A DNA stretch of 26,616 nucleotides, from IMG/VR virus record IMGVR_UViG_3300008261_000399, positions 1-26,616 of that record, one strand, 5' to 3'. Within the stretch, counting starts at the first letter, position 1; each line of letters begins with the position of its first letter. A model generated the notes under the pieces. That model was not told the origin of the DNA. It was given only the letters and a program-made list of their open reading frames with translations, and did not search any database. Source of the stretch: a virus. Of this stretch, positions 9,257 through 15,717 are shown in pieces. The translations under genes and the position numbers were made by a program.

Positions 9257-9975
9257 TGAGTGCTTTAGATGATTTGAAGTCTGGTAGTGGAAGCACTACT
9301 AGTACTACTGGTAAAGTATACTTAGATACTCCAGGTGGAACTAAAACCATTACATTGAAAAGAAGTGGAAAAACAATAACTGCTCCTATTGAAGGTGCTG
9401 GCGCTGTTACTAAATCTGATGCAAAGAAAAGATATCTTGCAGACCCTAAGGTTCAATCAGGTTGGTTAGTTACTTTAAAGAAGTATGGGTTTGGTGACGT
9501 AAGTCCAGCAAAAGGAAAAGCACTTTATGATATGGCAATTGATGGTGCTAGCGAATTCTATTCTCAATCTAATGGAAAGCAAAAGATAACACCTGAGCAA
9601 TATGTTCAATGGTATGCTAAAGACCAGGGATTAACTGGTGGTAATGAACCATCTGTATCTGTTCAGAAATATCTATTTCAACCAGAAGAGATTCAGTCTT
9701 TAATCGATGATACCCTAAGGGGTGTTTTAGGTCGTAAGGCTACACAAAGTGAAAGCAAAGAATTTTATACTGCTATTCAAAAGATGATTGACCAAGGAAC
9801 TGTCACCACAACTAAGAAGGTTGGTGGTAAGACTATTACTGAAATCAAACCTGGATACAGTAAAGAAAAAGCAGAGGCTCTTATTACAGAGAGAGTCAAA
9901 ACTCAATCACCTCAGGACTACCAAGAGGCTCAAAGCCTAGGTTTCGGTGACTTTCTTGGAAAGTTGAAGGGTTAA
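9256..9975 (+). CDS. Unknown protein, probable virion component
   Basis: A 239-aa protein with a GTG start that overlaps the previous TAG by one base and has AGGAGG at 9244-9249. The first 50 residues are Ser/Thr/Gly-rich and beta-prone (GKVYLDTPGGTKTITLKRSG). The rest is mixed helical and Lys-rich (YGFGDVSPAKGKALYDMAI, then YVQWYAKDQGLTGG). The C-terminal half has a helical hairpin-like stretch (LIDDTLRGVLGRKATQSESK). It is tightly coupled to the giant virion gene and to the next two genes, so it is probably made with and packaged beside them. I recognise no domain and no catalytic motif. Confidence 0.8.
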   Translation: MSALDDLKSGSGSTTSTTGKVYLDTPGGTKTITLKRSGKTITAPIEGAGAVTKSDAKKRYLADPKVQSGWLVTLKKYGFGDVSPAKGKALYDMAIDGASEFYSQSNGKQKITPEQYVQWYAKDQGLTGGNEPSVSVQKYLFQPEEIQSLIDDTLRGVLGRKATQSESKEFYTAIQKMIDQGTVTTTKKVGGKTITEIKPGYSKEKAEALITERVKTQSPQDYQEAQSLGFGDFLGKLKG

Positions 9976-9976
9976 C

Positions 9977-10810
9977 GTGGCAGATTCAGCAACAACAGCA
10001 TACGGTATTACTGCCGATTTAATTAAAGCATTCCCTGAACTACAGAAGGTATTTGACTTATATGTAGCAGGAGACCTAACACAGGCTGAATTAGAGTATT
10101 ATAAGACTGGATACTATAGAGGTCTTACTACTACATCTAAGACTAGGGCTGGCCAAAAGGCGTCTCAACCTGGTGTATATACACAAGGACTAGAAGCATT
10201 TAAGGTAGAACAACGTAAGCGTCTTATTAGTAAAGGTATTAATCTAGACGAAACAACCTTTAATTCAGTAATGCAAGATGCTTATGATAAAGGTCTTGAT
10301 GATGCTCAAATAGATTTACAAGCATTAGGTAAGTTTAAAGGGACTATTGGTGGAGATACTCTCGGTAAGGTTCAAACCTTAGAAGAGTATGCAGATACAT
10401 TTGGAATGTCTTATTCAAAGGCTACACTTGATTCATGGTCACAAGGTATATTCTCAGGAACTAATACCCTGGCAGACATTCAAGAAAAGATTCGTAGAGA
10501 TTCTGCTAGCGCATACCCTATATTTGCAGATGATATTAATAAAGGAACTAGCGTAGATGCACTTGCTTCTGCATATAAATCCTCTATGGCTAACATCCTA
10601 GAGATTGATGCAGACACTATTTCATGGACTGACCCTACATTCCGTAGAGCATTACAGTATGTAGGCGCAGATGGCAAGCCTGCACTTAAACCAATATGGC
10701 AATTCGAAGCAGAGTTGCGTCAAGACCCTCGTTGGGATTTGACAGATAATGCTAGGGCTACTGCTGATTCATTATCACTTAAAGTTCTTAGAGACATGGG
10801 AGTAGCATAG
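9977..10810 (+). CDS. Helical virion-type protein, candidate internal/ejection protein
   Basis: A 277-aa, mostly helical protein with a GTG start 1 nt after the previous stop. Its second half carries blocks I associate with internal structural proteins of actinophages: LEIDADTISWTDPTFRRALQ at about 208-227 and FEAELRQDPRW at about 243-253, followed by NARATADSL. The first half has an amphipathic segment, FPELQKVFDLYVAGDLTQAE. It overlaps the next gene by one base (TAG/GTG). It may work with the following LysM protein, whose C-terminus is of the same helical type. The family memory is not verified, so the role stays inferred. Confidence 0.8.
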   Translation: MADSATTAYGITADLIKAFPELQKVFDLYVAGDLTQAELEYYKTGYYRGLTTTSKTRAGQKASQPGVYTQGLEAFKVEQRKRLISKGINLDETTFNSVMQDAYDKGLDDAQIDLQALGKFKGTIGGDTLGKVQTLEEYADTFGMSYSKATLDSWSQGIFSGTNTLADIQEKIRRDSASAYPIFADDINKGTSVDALASAYKSSMANILEIDADTISWTDPTFRRALQYVGADGKPALKPIWQFEAELRQDPRWDLTDNARATADSLSLKVLRDMGVA

Positions 10811-12207
10811 TGGCAGTTCCAGATAAAAAGAAGCCCGATACCGCAGTTCGTGTAGAATCTGGTGATACTCTTAATGCTATTGCAAGAGCAAATGATTTAA
10901 CACTTAAACAACTTTTAGACTTAAATCCAAAGTTTACTACTGACCCTAAGTATCAGGGTGGTAATAAGATTTTCAGTAACACACTTGTAAACATTAAACC
11001 TGCGACTACTGATAGAACATCAGTAGGTAGCATTGATTACACTGTTCCTATTGGCGGTGGATTTAATGAAGGTCCAGATGCAGCAAGAGCAGCAGCAGAA
11101 GCAGAAGCGCTGCGAAAAGCAGAAGAAGAGGCTAGATTAAAAGCAGAGGCCGAGGCTAGAGCAAAGGCTGCACAAGATGCTTTAATTAAAGCACAAGCAG
11201 ATGCAGCGGCAGCGGCAGGAGCAAACAATGCAATAGCATTAGCAAATGCACAGGCAGCACTAGCAGCAGCACAAGCAACAGCAAATGCAGCAACTGCAGC
11301 AGCAGCAACCGCTGCGCAAACTGCAGCACAGAATGCGGCAGCAACAGCAGCAGCAACTGCAGCAGCCGAGGCTGAAAAAGTTGCAGCACAACGTGAATCT
11401 ATTGGTAAGATTGTAGCAGATAGATTTGCTCAATATGGATTAGCATCACTTGGGACAAAGGTTCTAGAACTTGCACGTGCAGGTTACACTGAGGCTACTA
11501 TTACTTTAGAGTTGCAGAATACCGATGAGTATAAAACTAGATTCGCTGCTAATGCTGATAGAATAAAGAAAGGCCTAGCCGTTCTTACTCCAGCAGAATA
11601 CCTTAGCGTAGAAGATGGATACCGTCAAACACTACGTGCTTATGGATTAAAGCAATTTGACAATGATGCTTATGTGCGTCAATTCATTGCCAACGATGTG
11701 TCTCCATCAGAGTTATCTACTCGTGTAGTAACAGCAGTTCAGAGAGTTCAGAATTCTGACCCAGTAATTGCTAGAACTCTACGTGACTATTATGGCATTG
11801 GTGATGTTGATATGGTTGCTTATGTTCTTGACCCTAACAATCAACTACCTATGATTCAACGTCAAGTTGCAGCAGCAGAGATTGGTTCAGCAGCAAGACT
11901 ACAAGGTCTTGAGGCTGGCGTATCAGTATCTGAACAACTTGCAGCACAAGGAATTACACAGGCTGAAGCGCAAAAAGGATATGCAACTATTGCAGATATC
12001 CTACCTACTGCAGAGAAGTTAAGTTCTATTTATGGAAATCAACTAGAAGGATACAATCAAGCAGAAGCAGAGCAGGAAGTATTTAATACTCTAGCATCTG
12101 CACAGCGTAAGCGCAGAGCACTTGTTGAAAGAGAAACTGGCACATTTAGTGGTAGGTCTGGAACAAGCAGAGCATCGCTAACATCTGGTCCAGGCGGACA
12201 AATATAG
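10810..12207 (+). CDS. LysM-domain, alanine-rich coiled-coil virion protein
   Basis: A 465-aa protein with three parts. Residues 12-64 are a LysM peptidoglycan-binding module (VRVESGDTLNAIARANDLTL, then LLDLNP and the closing NTLVNIKP). Residues about 90-195 are an extreme Ala/Glu/Gln/Lys helix, a long coil or stalk. Residues about 200-465 are a helical domain with FAQYGLASLGTKVLELARAG, LTPAEYLSVEDGYRQ (259-273) and DVSPSEL (296-302), of a type I associate with actinophage structural proteins. LysM binds GlcNAc-containing cell wall, so this is a good candidate for a wall-anchoring or DNA-entry protein. No lytic catalytic site is visible. GTG start, one-base overlap with the gene before. Its UAG stop is followed by a candidate pseudoknot. 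Confidence 0.85.
   Translation: MAVPDKKKPDTAVRVESGDTLNAIARANDLTLKQLLDLNPKFTTDPKYQGGNKIFSNTLVNIKPATTDRTSVGSIDYTVPIGGGFNEGPDAARAAAEAEALRKAEEEARLKAEAEARAKAAQDALIKAQADAAAAAGANNAIALANAQAALAAAQATANAATAAAATAAQTAAQNAAATAAATAAAEAEKVAAQRESIGKIVADRFAQYGLASLGTKVLELARAGYTEATITLELQNTDEYKTRFAANADRIKKGLAVLTPAEYLSVEDGYRQTLRAYGLKQFDNDAYVRQFIANDVSPSELSTRVVTAVQRVQNSDPVIARTLRDYYGIGDVDMVAYVLDPNNQLPMIQRQVAAAEIGSAARLQGLEAGVSVSEQLAAQGITQAEAQKGYATIADILPTAEKLSSIYGNQLEGYNQAEAEQEVFNTLASAQRKRRALVERETGTFSGRSGTSRASLTSGPGGQI
11083..11387 (+). repeat. GCA-codon-rich low-complexity tract
   Basis: Within the LysM gene, about 300 bases are dominated by GCA/GCT alanine codons with runs such as gcagcagcagcaact, encoding the alanine-rich helix. 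It is a coding low-complexity stretch; copy number of the triplets could vary between relatives. Confidence 0.7.
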
Positions 12208-12328
12208 AATCCTGACATGGACCTATCGGCCCCATGCAGTGTATAAGACCGATAGCAAGAGCCAACCAATTTCCCCGAATTGAATTGAGGCTTGCGACTA
12301 ACAACGAATAGAAGGGTGGATAGTTGCT
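12208..12328 (+). ncRNA. Intergenic structured RNA with candidate H-type pseudoknot
   Basis: This 121-nt gap lies between the LysM gene stop and the scaffold start. Stem 1 is CATGG 12216-12220 with CCATG 12232-12236 (5 bp). Stem 2 is CTATCGG 12223-12229 with CCGATAG 12249-12255 (7 perfect pairs). The stems interleave: loop 1 is 2 nt, the inter-stem junction 2 nt, loop 3 is 12 nt, which is textbook H-type geometry. The fold begins 8 nt after the UAG at 12205-12207. A weaker hairpin, CAATT 12267-12271 with AATTG 12278-12282, follows. In-frame readthrough would add only 12 residues. A role in recoding, mRNA stability or translational insulation of the scaffold is open. Confidence 0.45.
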
Positions 12329-12808
12329 ATGAGCAACAACTACTGGGAAGACGAAGACGAAGACCTAGATACCGACCAAGGATTTTCTGGTGATGGTAGT
12401 GACTTAATTAAGAAACTACGTAAAGCCAAGAGAGCCGACGAGAAGCGTATTAAGGAACTCACTGAGCAACTTGAGGGTTTATCCAAAGTGCAGCGTGAGC
12501 GAACTGTCAAAGAAGTCCTAGAAAAGAAGGGCGTAAACGCTAAGGCTGCACGCTTGATTCTTAAGGACATTGAAGACGTTAACGAAGATTCAGTTTCTAA
12601 CTGGCTCGATGATAACGCAGATTTGTTTGGAATACAAGTGCAGAAAGATGAACCTAAGATGGCGGAACAAGACCGTGCTGCTCTAAGACAGCAGGATGTT
12701 CTGACACAGGGCGCGTTCACCCCAGACCGAATGGAAGAAATTAATTCAAGACTAGATAATGCAGATTCTATGGATGCATTACTAGACGTTCTCCGTTCCC
12801 AACAATAA
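12329..12808 (+). CDS. Capsid scaffolding protein
   Basis: A 159-aa, highly charged protein immediately before the major capsid gene, the usual scaffold position. The N-terminus is strongly acidic (YWEDEDEDLDTDQ, residues 5-17), followed by a basic/acidic coiled coil of about residues 25-75 (KKLRKAKRADEKRIKELTEQ) and a short helical C-terminus (RLDNADSMDALLDVLRSQQ). Scaffolds of this build assemble capsid subunits and are then expelled or cut. The coil would drive oligomer formation and the C-terminal helix would contact the coat. RBS AAGGGTGGA at 12312-12320, 8 nt before ATG 12329. It is a plausible substrate of the peptidase encoded at 3726. The function is inferred from context and composition. 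Confidence 0.8.
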   Translation: MSNNYWEDEDEDLDTDQGFSGDGSDLIKKLRKAKRADEKRIKELTEQLEGLSKVQRERTVKEVLEKKGVNAKAARLILKDIEDVNEDSVSNWLDDNADLFGIQVQKDEPKMAEQDRAALRQQDVLTQGAFTPDRMEEINSRLDNADSMDALLDVLRSQQ

Positions 12809-12840
12809 TAATCATAGTTTCTAGTCACTGGAGGTGACGA

Positions 12841-13764
12841 ATGGCATATGTATCAACAGATTCCGCTTCTTTAGGCGGAACCGCTGGTGGTGCTGGTCTA
12901 GTACAGAAGGCGTATGACCGTCTTCTAGAATTCGCTCTCCGCTCTGAACCACTAATTCGTTCAGTCGCAGATAAGCGTCCAGCACGTCAAGCAATCCCTG
13001 GCTCAACCGTTGTTCTACAACGTTATGTTGACCTTACAGCAGCAACAACTGCTCTAACAGAAACAACTGACCCAGAAGCAGTAGCAATGTCAACACCAAC
13101 ATCAGTAACCATTACTCTTAACGAGTACGGTAACTCAGTGTTGGTAACACGTGCATTAGAGTTATTCTCTCTTGCAGATGTTGACCCTGCAATTGCAAAC
13201 ATTATCGCTTACAACCTAGCAGATTCTATTGACGCCGTAGCAATGACAGCATTGCGTGGCGGAACAAACGTAATCTACGCAGGTTCAACAGCAACATCAA
13301 CTGCAACTATCACAGCAGCCGCAACACTATCTTCTGCAAACATCCGTAAGGCTGTTGCTAAGTTACGTGCTAACAAGGCTAATGGTCGCAAGGGTTCACT
13401 ATACTGGGCTGGATTACACCCAGAGGTATCCCACGACCTACGTGCTGAGACAGGTTCAGCAGGATGGTTGCTTCCTAACCAATACGGTTCTTCACAAGAC
13501 CGCATCTGGGCAGGAGAAATCGGAACATACGAAGGTGCATACTTCGTAGAGTCTCCACGTCTTTACAACGCGACAGACGGTGCATCATCTGCACGTAACT
13601 ATCGCACAATTATCGCTGGACAGCAAGCGCTTGCAGAAGCAGTTGCTGAAGAGCCACATGTAGTTATCGGACCAGTAGTTGACCGCTTGATGCGTCACCG
13701 CCCAATGGGTTGGTACGGCGTACTAGGCTTTGCTCGCTACCGCGAAGAGGCACTATACCGATGA
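12841..13764 (+). CDS. Major capsid protein (HK97-fold, N4 gp56-like)
   Basis: The 307-aa coat protein. It resembles the N4-gp56 type family: an N-terminal part with LRSEPLIRSVADKRPARQ, then IPGSTVVLQRYVDL, then TPTSVTITLNEYGNSVLVT. The middle has GLHPEVSHDLRAET and the later part has the typical IGTYEGAYFVESPRL. It ends GWYGVLGFARYREEALYR. It has the strongest ribosome site in the window, GGAGGTGA at 12830-12837, as expected for the most abundant protein, and codons look more C-rich at third positions than its neighbours, suggesting high expression. The TGA at 13762 falls where family members I recall run on a little further, and a second frame stays open to 13846 (see separate entry). No long N-terminal delta domain is obvious. 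Confidence 0.92.
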   Translation: MAYVSTDSASLGGTAGGAGLVQKAYDRLLEFALRSEPLIRSVADKRPARQAIPGSTVVLQRYVDLTAATTALTETTDPEAVAMSTPTSVTITLNEYGNSVLVTRALELFSLADVDPAIANIIAYNLADSIDAVAMTALRGGTNVIYAGSTATSTATITAAATLSSANIRKAVAKLRANKANGRKGSLYWAGLHPEVSHDLRAETGSAGWLLPNQYGSSQDRIWAGEIGTYEGAYFVESPRLYNATDGASSARNYRTIIAGQQALAEAVAEEPHVVIGPVVDRLMRHRPMGWYGVLGFARYREEALYR

Positions 13765-13846
13765 ACATATCGTAGATGCAGCAACAAAGGCAGCACTTAT
13801 TGCATCAGGGCTAGGAATAACTGAGGCTAACTTTACAGCAGTATAA
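13727..13846 (+). other. Open frame running off the capsid gene 3' end, possible C-terminal extension
   Basis: Frame +2 is open from 13727 to a TAA at 13844-13846. The part after the capsid TGA reads as plausible protein (DEHIVDAATKAALIASGLG, then ITEANFTAV). No ATG lies in this frame after the capsid stop, and a TTG at 13730 has no ribosome site. A single skipped base at CGA-TGA would fuse it to the capsid C-terminus. It may be a decayed gene end, a sequence indel or a rare +1 extension. ATG at 13761 opens only four codons. Confidence 0.3.
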
Positions 13847-13855
13847 GGGGACACA

Positions 13856-14317
13856 ATGAGTTATGACTGTAAAACAAGAGGACATATAAGTAAAGTAGTA
13901 GATACAGAATATAATTTAATAGATGGACAGGTTGAACAAAAGGTAGTTTTATGGGGATGCACTGCATGTCCCGAAACATCTGAAACATTGTGGCCAGGTT
14001 TTGGTGATTACACTATAGATAAGAAACCTTGTTCAGGTGATTGCGAATGTTTTGGATGTAAGATTAAAACTCTTCAATTAAATGCTGGAGATGCAAAGAG
14101 AGATATTCCAGACAAGAAATGGAACTCTGAATTGCAAGCCTACAGAGATGCAAAGTCTCAAGGAATAAAACCAGCAGGAACTAATCGTCATCAAATAGAG
14201 GCAGCACATAAAGCCTCAGAGATTTTGGGTACAGCCTATAATGCGGAGACTATGCCTAAAGCAAAAGATATAAACCAAAATACCGCAGCCGTAATGAAAG
14301 AGATAGGACAAATCTAA
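13856..14317 (+). CDS. Cys-rich putative zinc-binding protein
   Basis: A 153-aa protein with seven cysteines in the first 70 residues: C5, a CxxC pair C35/C38 (WGCTACPE), and C59, C63, C65, C68 in CSGDCECFGCKIKTLQL. The spacing suggests a zinc site. The C-terminal 85 residues are helical and charged (KKWNSELQAYRDAKSQG, then HQIEAAHKASEILG). I recall CFGCKI-type proteins behind the capsid gene in other actinophages, with no known function. AAGGGGA at 13845-13851 gives the ribosome site for ATG 13856. It shares TAATG with the next gene. It may be a minor head protein or a structural zinc-knuckle adaptor; this is not settled by the sequence. Confidence 0.8.
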   Translation: MSYDCKTRGHISKVVDTEYNLIDGQVEQKVVLWGCTACPETSETLWPGFGDYTIDKKPCSGDCECFGCKIKTLQLNAGDAKRDIPDKKWNSELQAYRDAKSQGIKPAGTNRHQIEAAHKASEILGTAYNAETMPKAKDINQNTAAVMKEIGQI

Positions 14318-14481
14318 TGCCAAAAGTAGGAAACAAGAAGTTCCCATACACCGCCAAAGGCAAGAAGGCTGCTAAGGCTTATGCTAAGGGTGAGAAGATG
14401 GAATCTAAGGCTGAGAAAAAAATGGAAATGAAAATGGGCATGAAGAAGATGGCCATGAAAAAAATGGGTAAGAAGAAGTAA
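14317..14481 (+). CDS. Very small Lys/Met-rich basic protein
   Basis: A 54-aa protein, starting MPKVGNKKFPYTAKGKKAAK and ending in Met/Lys repeats (MKMGMKKMAMKKMGKKK). It overlaps the stop before it (TAATG) and the next gene starts 1 nt after it. About a third of the residues are Lys. Such proteins with a KFPYTAKGK opening occur near the capsid genes of many phages, to my recollection. A role in binding packaged DNA or RNA is plausible by charge but unproven. Confidence 0.75.
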   Translation: MPKVGNKKFPYTAKGKKAAKAYAKGEKMESKAEKKMEMKMGMKKMAMKKMGKKK

Positions 14482-14482
14482 C

Positions 14483-14740
14483 ATGGCTAACTACCTAGAA
14501 AATCTTATGAAAGAAGCCAAAGATTTCAAGAAGGCTATGAGTAAGACTTCAGAAAATTCTTATAAAGGTAGCACCTACCCACCAAATGATATGGCTGAAG
14601 GTGGCAAAGGACGCGAGTATTATAGAGCAAAAGCAAATGCTGCTCGTCAAGAGCAAGATGCACAATTGGGTCAAATGATTGGCGCCCTTGCACTAGGTCG
14701 TAGTTATGATAACAAGACTGGAAAGCAAATAAAAAGATAA
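14483..14740 (+). CDS. Small basic protein of unknown function
   Basis: An 85-aa helical protein with a Lys-rich N-terminus (MANYLENLMKEAKDFKKAMS), a polar linker around residue 30 and a helical second half (REYYRAKANAARQEQDAQLG). It lies inside the run of small basic proteins, starting 1 nt after the previous stop and sharing TAATG with the next gene, so it is translationally coupled to both. No family is recognised. Confidence 0.75.
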   Translation: MANYLENLMKEAKDFKKAMSKTSENSYKGSTYPPNDMAEGGKGREYYRAKANAARQEQDAQLGQMIGALALGRSYDNKTGKQIKR

Positions 14741-14898
14741 TGAAAAAAGCAGCAGCAAAGAAAAAGATTTCTAAAGTCATGAAAGAGTATAAGGCTGGAA
14801 CCCTCAACATTGGTAAATCCAAGAAGATGGTAAAGTCTAAAAAGCAAGCAATTGCTATTGCTCTATCTCAGGCTGGTATGTCCAAGAAGAAAAAATAA
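14740..14898 (+). CDS. Small basic protein, DUF6496-like
   Basis: A 52-aa protein starting at the ATG overlapping the previous TAA. The core VMKEYKAGTLNIGKSKKMVK, followed by SKKQAIAIALSQAGMSKK, has the pattern I associate with DUF6496: KVM.E.K.GTL, then K.V.S.KQAIAIALS.AG. The function of that family is unknown. Strong positive charge again fits a nucleic-acid-associated virion protein. It ends in Lys-only codons and overlaps the next ATG (TAATG). Confidence 0.8.
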   Translation: MKKAAAKKKISKVMKEYKAGTLNIGKSKKMVKSKKQAIAIALSQAGMSKKKK

Positions 14899-15050
14899 TG
14901 TCATCTGGAACATATAAAAGACATGACGGTTTTAATCCAGTTCAAATTAAGAATGGTCTAGTGGTTCGGTTAAATAAGAACGGAACCATTAGGTCAATCT
15001 TAGGAAAGTATGGGGAATATGGAAAGCAAAAAGGACTCAAGGCTCTCTAG
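14898..15050 (+). CDS. Very small basic protein
   Basis: A 50-aa frame starting MSSGTYKRHDGFNPVQIKNG, with a beta-prone middle (LVVRLNKNGTIRSIL). ATG 14898 overlaps the previous stop (TAATG). The last 40 bases overlap the start of the next gene in another frame. It is too short to assign; support comes from the unbroken chain of overlapping starts and stops. Confidence 0.6.
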   Translation: MSSGTYKRHDGFNPVQIKNGLVVRLNKNGTIRSILGKYGEYGKQKGLKAL

Positions 15051-15285
15051 AGCAGGAGTGTCTGGTTATAACAAACCAAAGCGTACTCCTAAGCATCCTA
15101 CTAAATCACACGTAGTTGTAGCCAAAGAAGGAAGTCAAGTAAAGACAATTCGATTTGGTCAACAAGGTGTAACTGGCGACAGACAACCTACGGCAAGACA
15201 GAAATCTTTTAAAGCACGTCACAGAAAAAATATTGCTAAAGGCAAAATGTCTGCAGCATATTGGGCGGATAAAGTAAAGTGGTAG
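15010..15285 (+). CDS. Small basic protein with KSFKARH / AAYWADKVKW signature
   Basis: A 91-aa basic protein. The C-terminal half has VKTIRFGQQGVTG, then KSFKARHRKNIAKGKMSAAY and WADKVKW. I recall this RFG...RK.F.ARH...K..A.YW pattern in small proteins of aquatic phages, without a known function. ATG 15010 has AGGAAA a few bases upstream; ATG 15019 is an alternative start. It overlaps the previous gene by 41 nt and the next GTG start by 7 nt. The conserved His and Arg could form a nucleic-acid or metal site, but this is only a guess. Confidence 0.75.
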   Translation: MGNMESKKDSRLSRAGVSGYNKPKRTPKHPTKSHVVVAKEGSQVKTIRFGQQGVTGDRQPTARQKSFKARHRKNIAKGKMSAAYWADKVKW

Positions 15286-15467
15286 CCAAGAAGAAGACCA
15301 AGTCTAAAGTAAATGCTGCTGGTAATTATACCAAGCCTAGCATGAGAGCAGCCTTATTTAAAAAGATAAAGGCTGGTTCTAAGGGTGGAGACCCAGGAGA
15401 ATGGTCTGCTCGTAAAGCGCAACTACTTGCTGTTCAATACAAGAAGGCTGGCGGAGGATATAAGTAA
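15279..15467 (+). CDS. Small basic protein of unknown function
   Basis: A 62-aa protein with a GTG start at 15279 inside the end of the previous gene. The core VNAAGNYTKPSMRAALFKKI, followed by KAGSKGGDPGEWSARKAQLL and ending YKKAGGGYK, is a pattern I recall from phage small-protein runs, function unknown. Its TAA overlaps the next ATG (TAATG). AAAGTAAAG upstream is a weak ribosome site, so coupling to the upstream gene is likely. Confidence 0.8.
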   Translation: MVAKKKTKSKVNAAGNYTKPSMRAALFKKIKAGSKGGDPGEWSARKAQLLAVQYKKAGGGYK

Positions 15468-15703
15468 TGGCACTAGCCAAATCTCAAAAGTCTTTAAAGG
15501 ACTGGACTAAACAAAAGTGGACTACTTCTGATGGTAAGCCATCTAAAGGCAAGAAAAGATATTTACCTGAGAAGGCATGGGCAGCATTAAGCCCTGCTGA
15601 GAAAATGGCTACTAATAAAGCCAAGGCTGCAGGTAATGCTAAAGGTAAACAGTTTGTTAAGCAACCTAAATCAATAGCCAAAAAAGCAGCAAAATACAGA
15701 TAG
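15467..15703 (+). CDS. Small basic protein, possibly DUF5872-like
   Basis: A 78-aa basic protein with SLKDWTKQKWTTSDGKPSKG, then KRYLPEKAWAALSPAEKMA, and a terminal KGKQFVKQPKSIAKKAAKYR. The pattern (LK.WT.Q.W.T..GKPS, YLPEKA...LS..E, KGKQF..QPK.IA.K..KYR) matches my memory of a phage family named DUF5872; the name is tentative. It is the last of the small basic proteins and ends 14 nt before the glycosyltransferase-like gene. Confidence 0.75.
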   Translation: MALAKSQKSLKDWTKQKWTTSDGKPSKGKKRYLPEKAWAALSPAEKMATNKAKAAGNAKGKQFVKQPKSIAKKAAKYR

Positions 15704-15717
15704 GGACAAAGGGGACT

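Noticed and set aside
12208-12328. tRNA or small coding gene in the gap before the scaffold
   Set aside because: No T-arm consensus or cloverleaf can be drawn, and the open frames are short with no start and ribosome site.
13756-13766. RF2-type programmed +1 frameshift at the capsid stop
   Set aside because: The CGA-TGA context does not let the P-site tRNA re-pair in the +1 frame and no upstream Shine-Dalgarno enhancer is seen at the usual distance; kept only as an open question.
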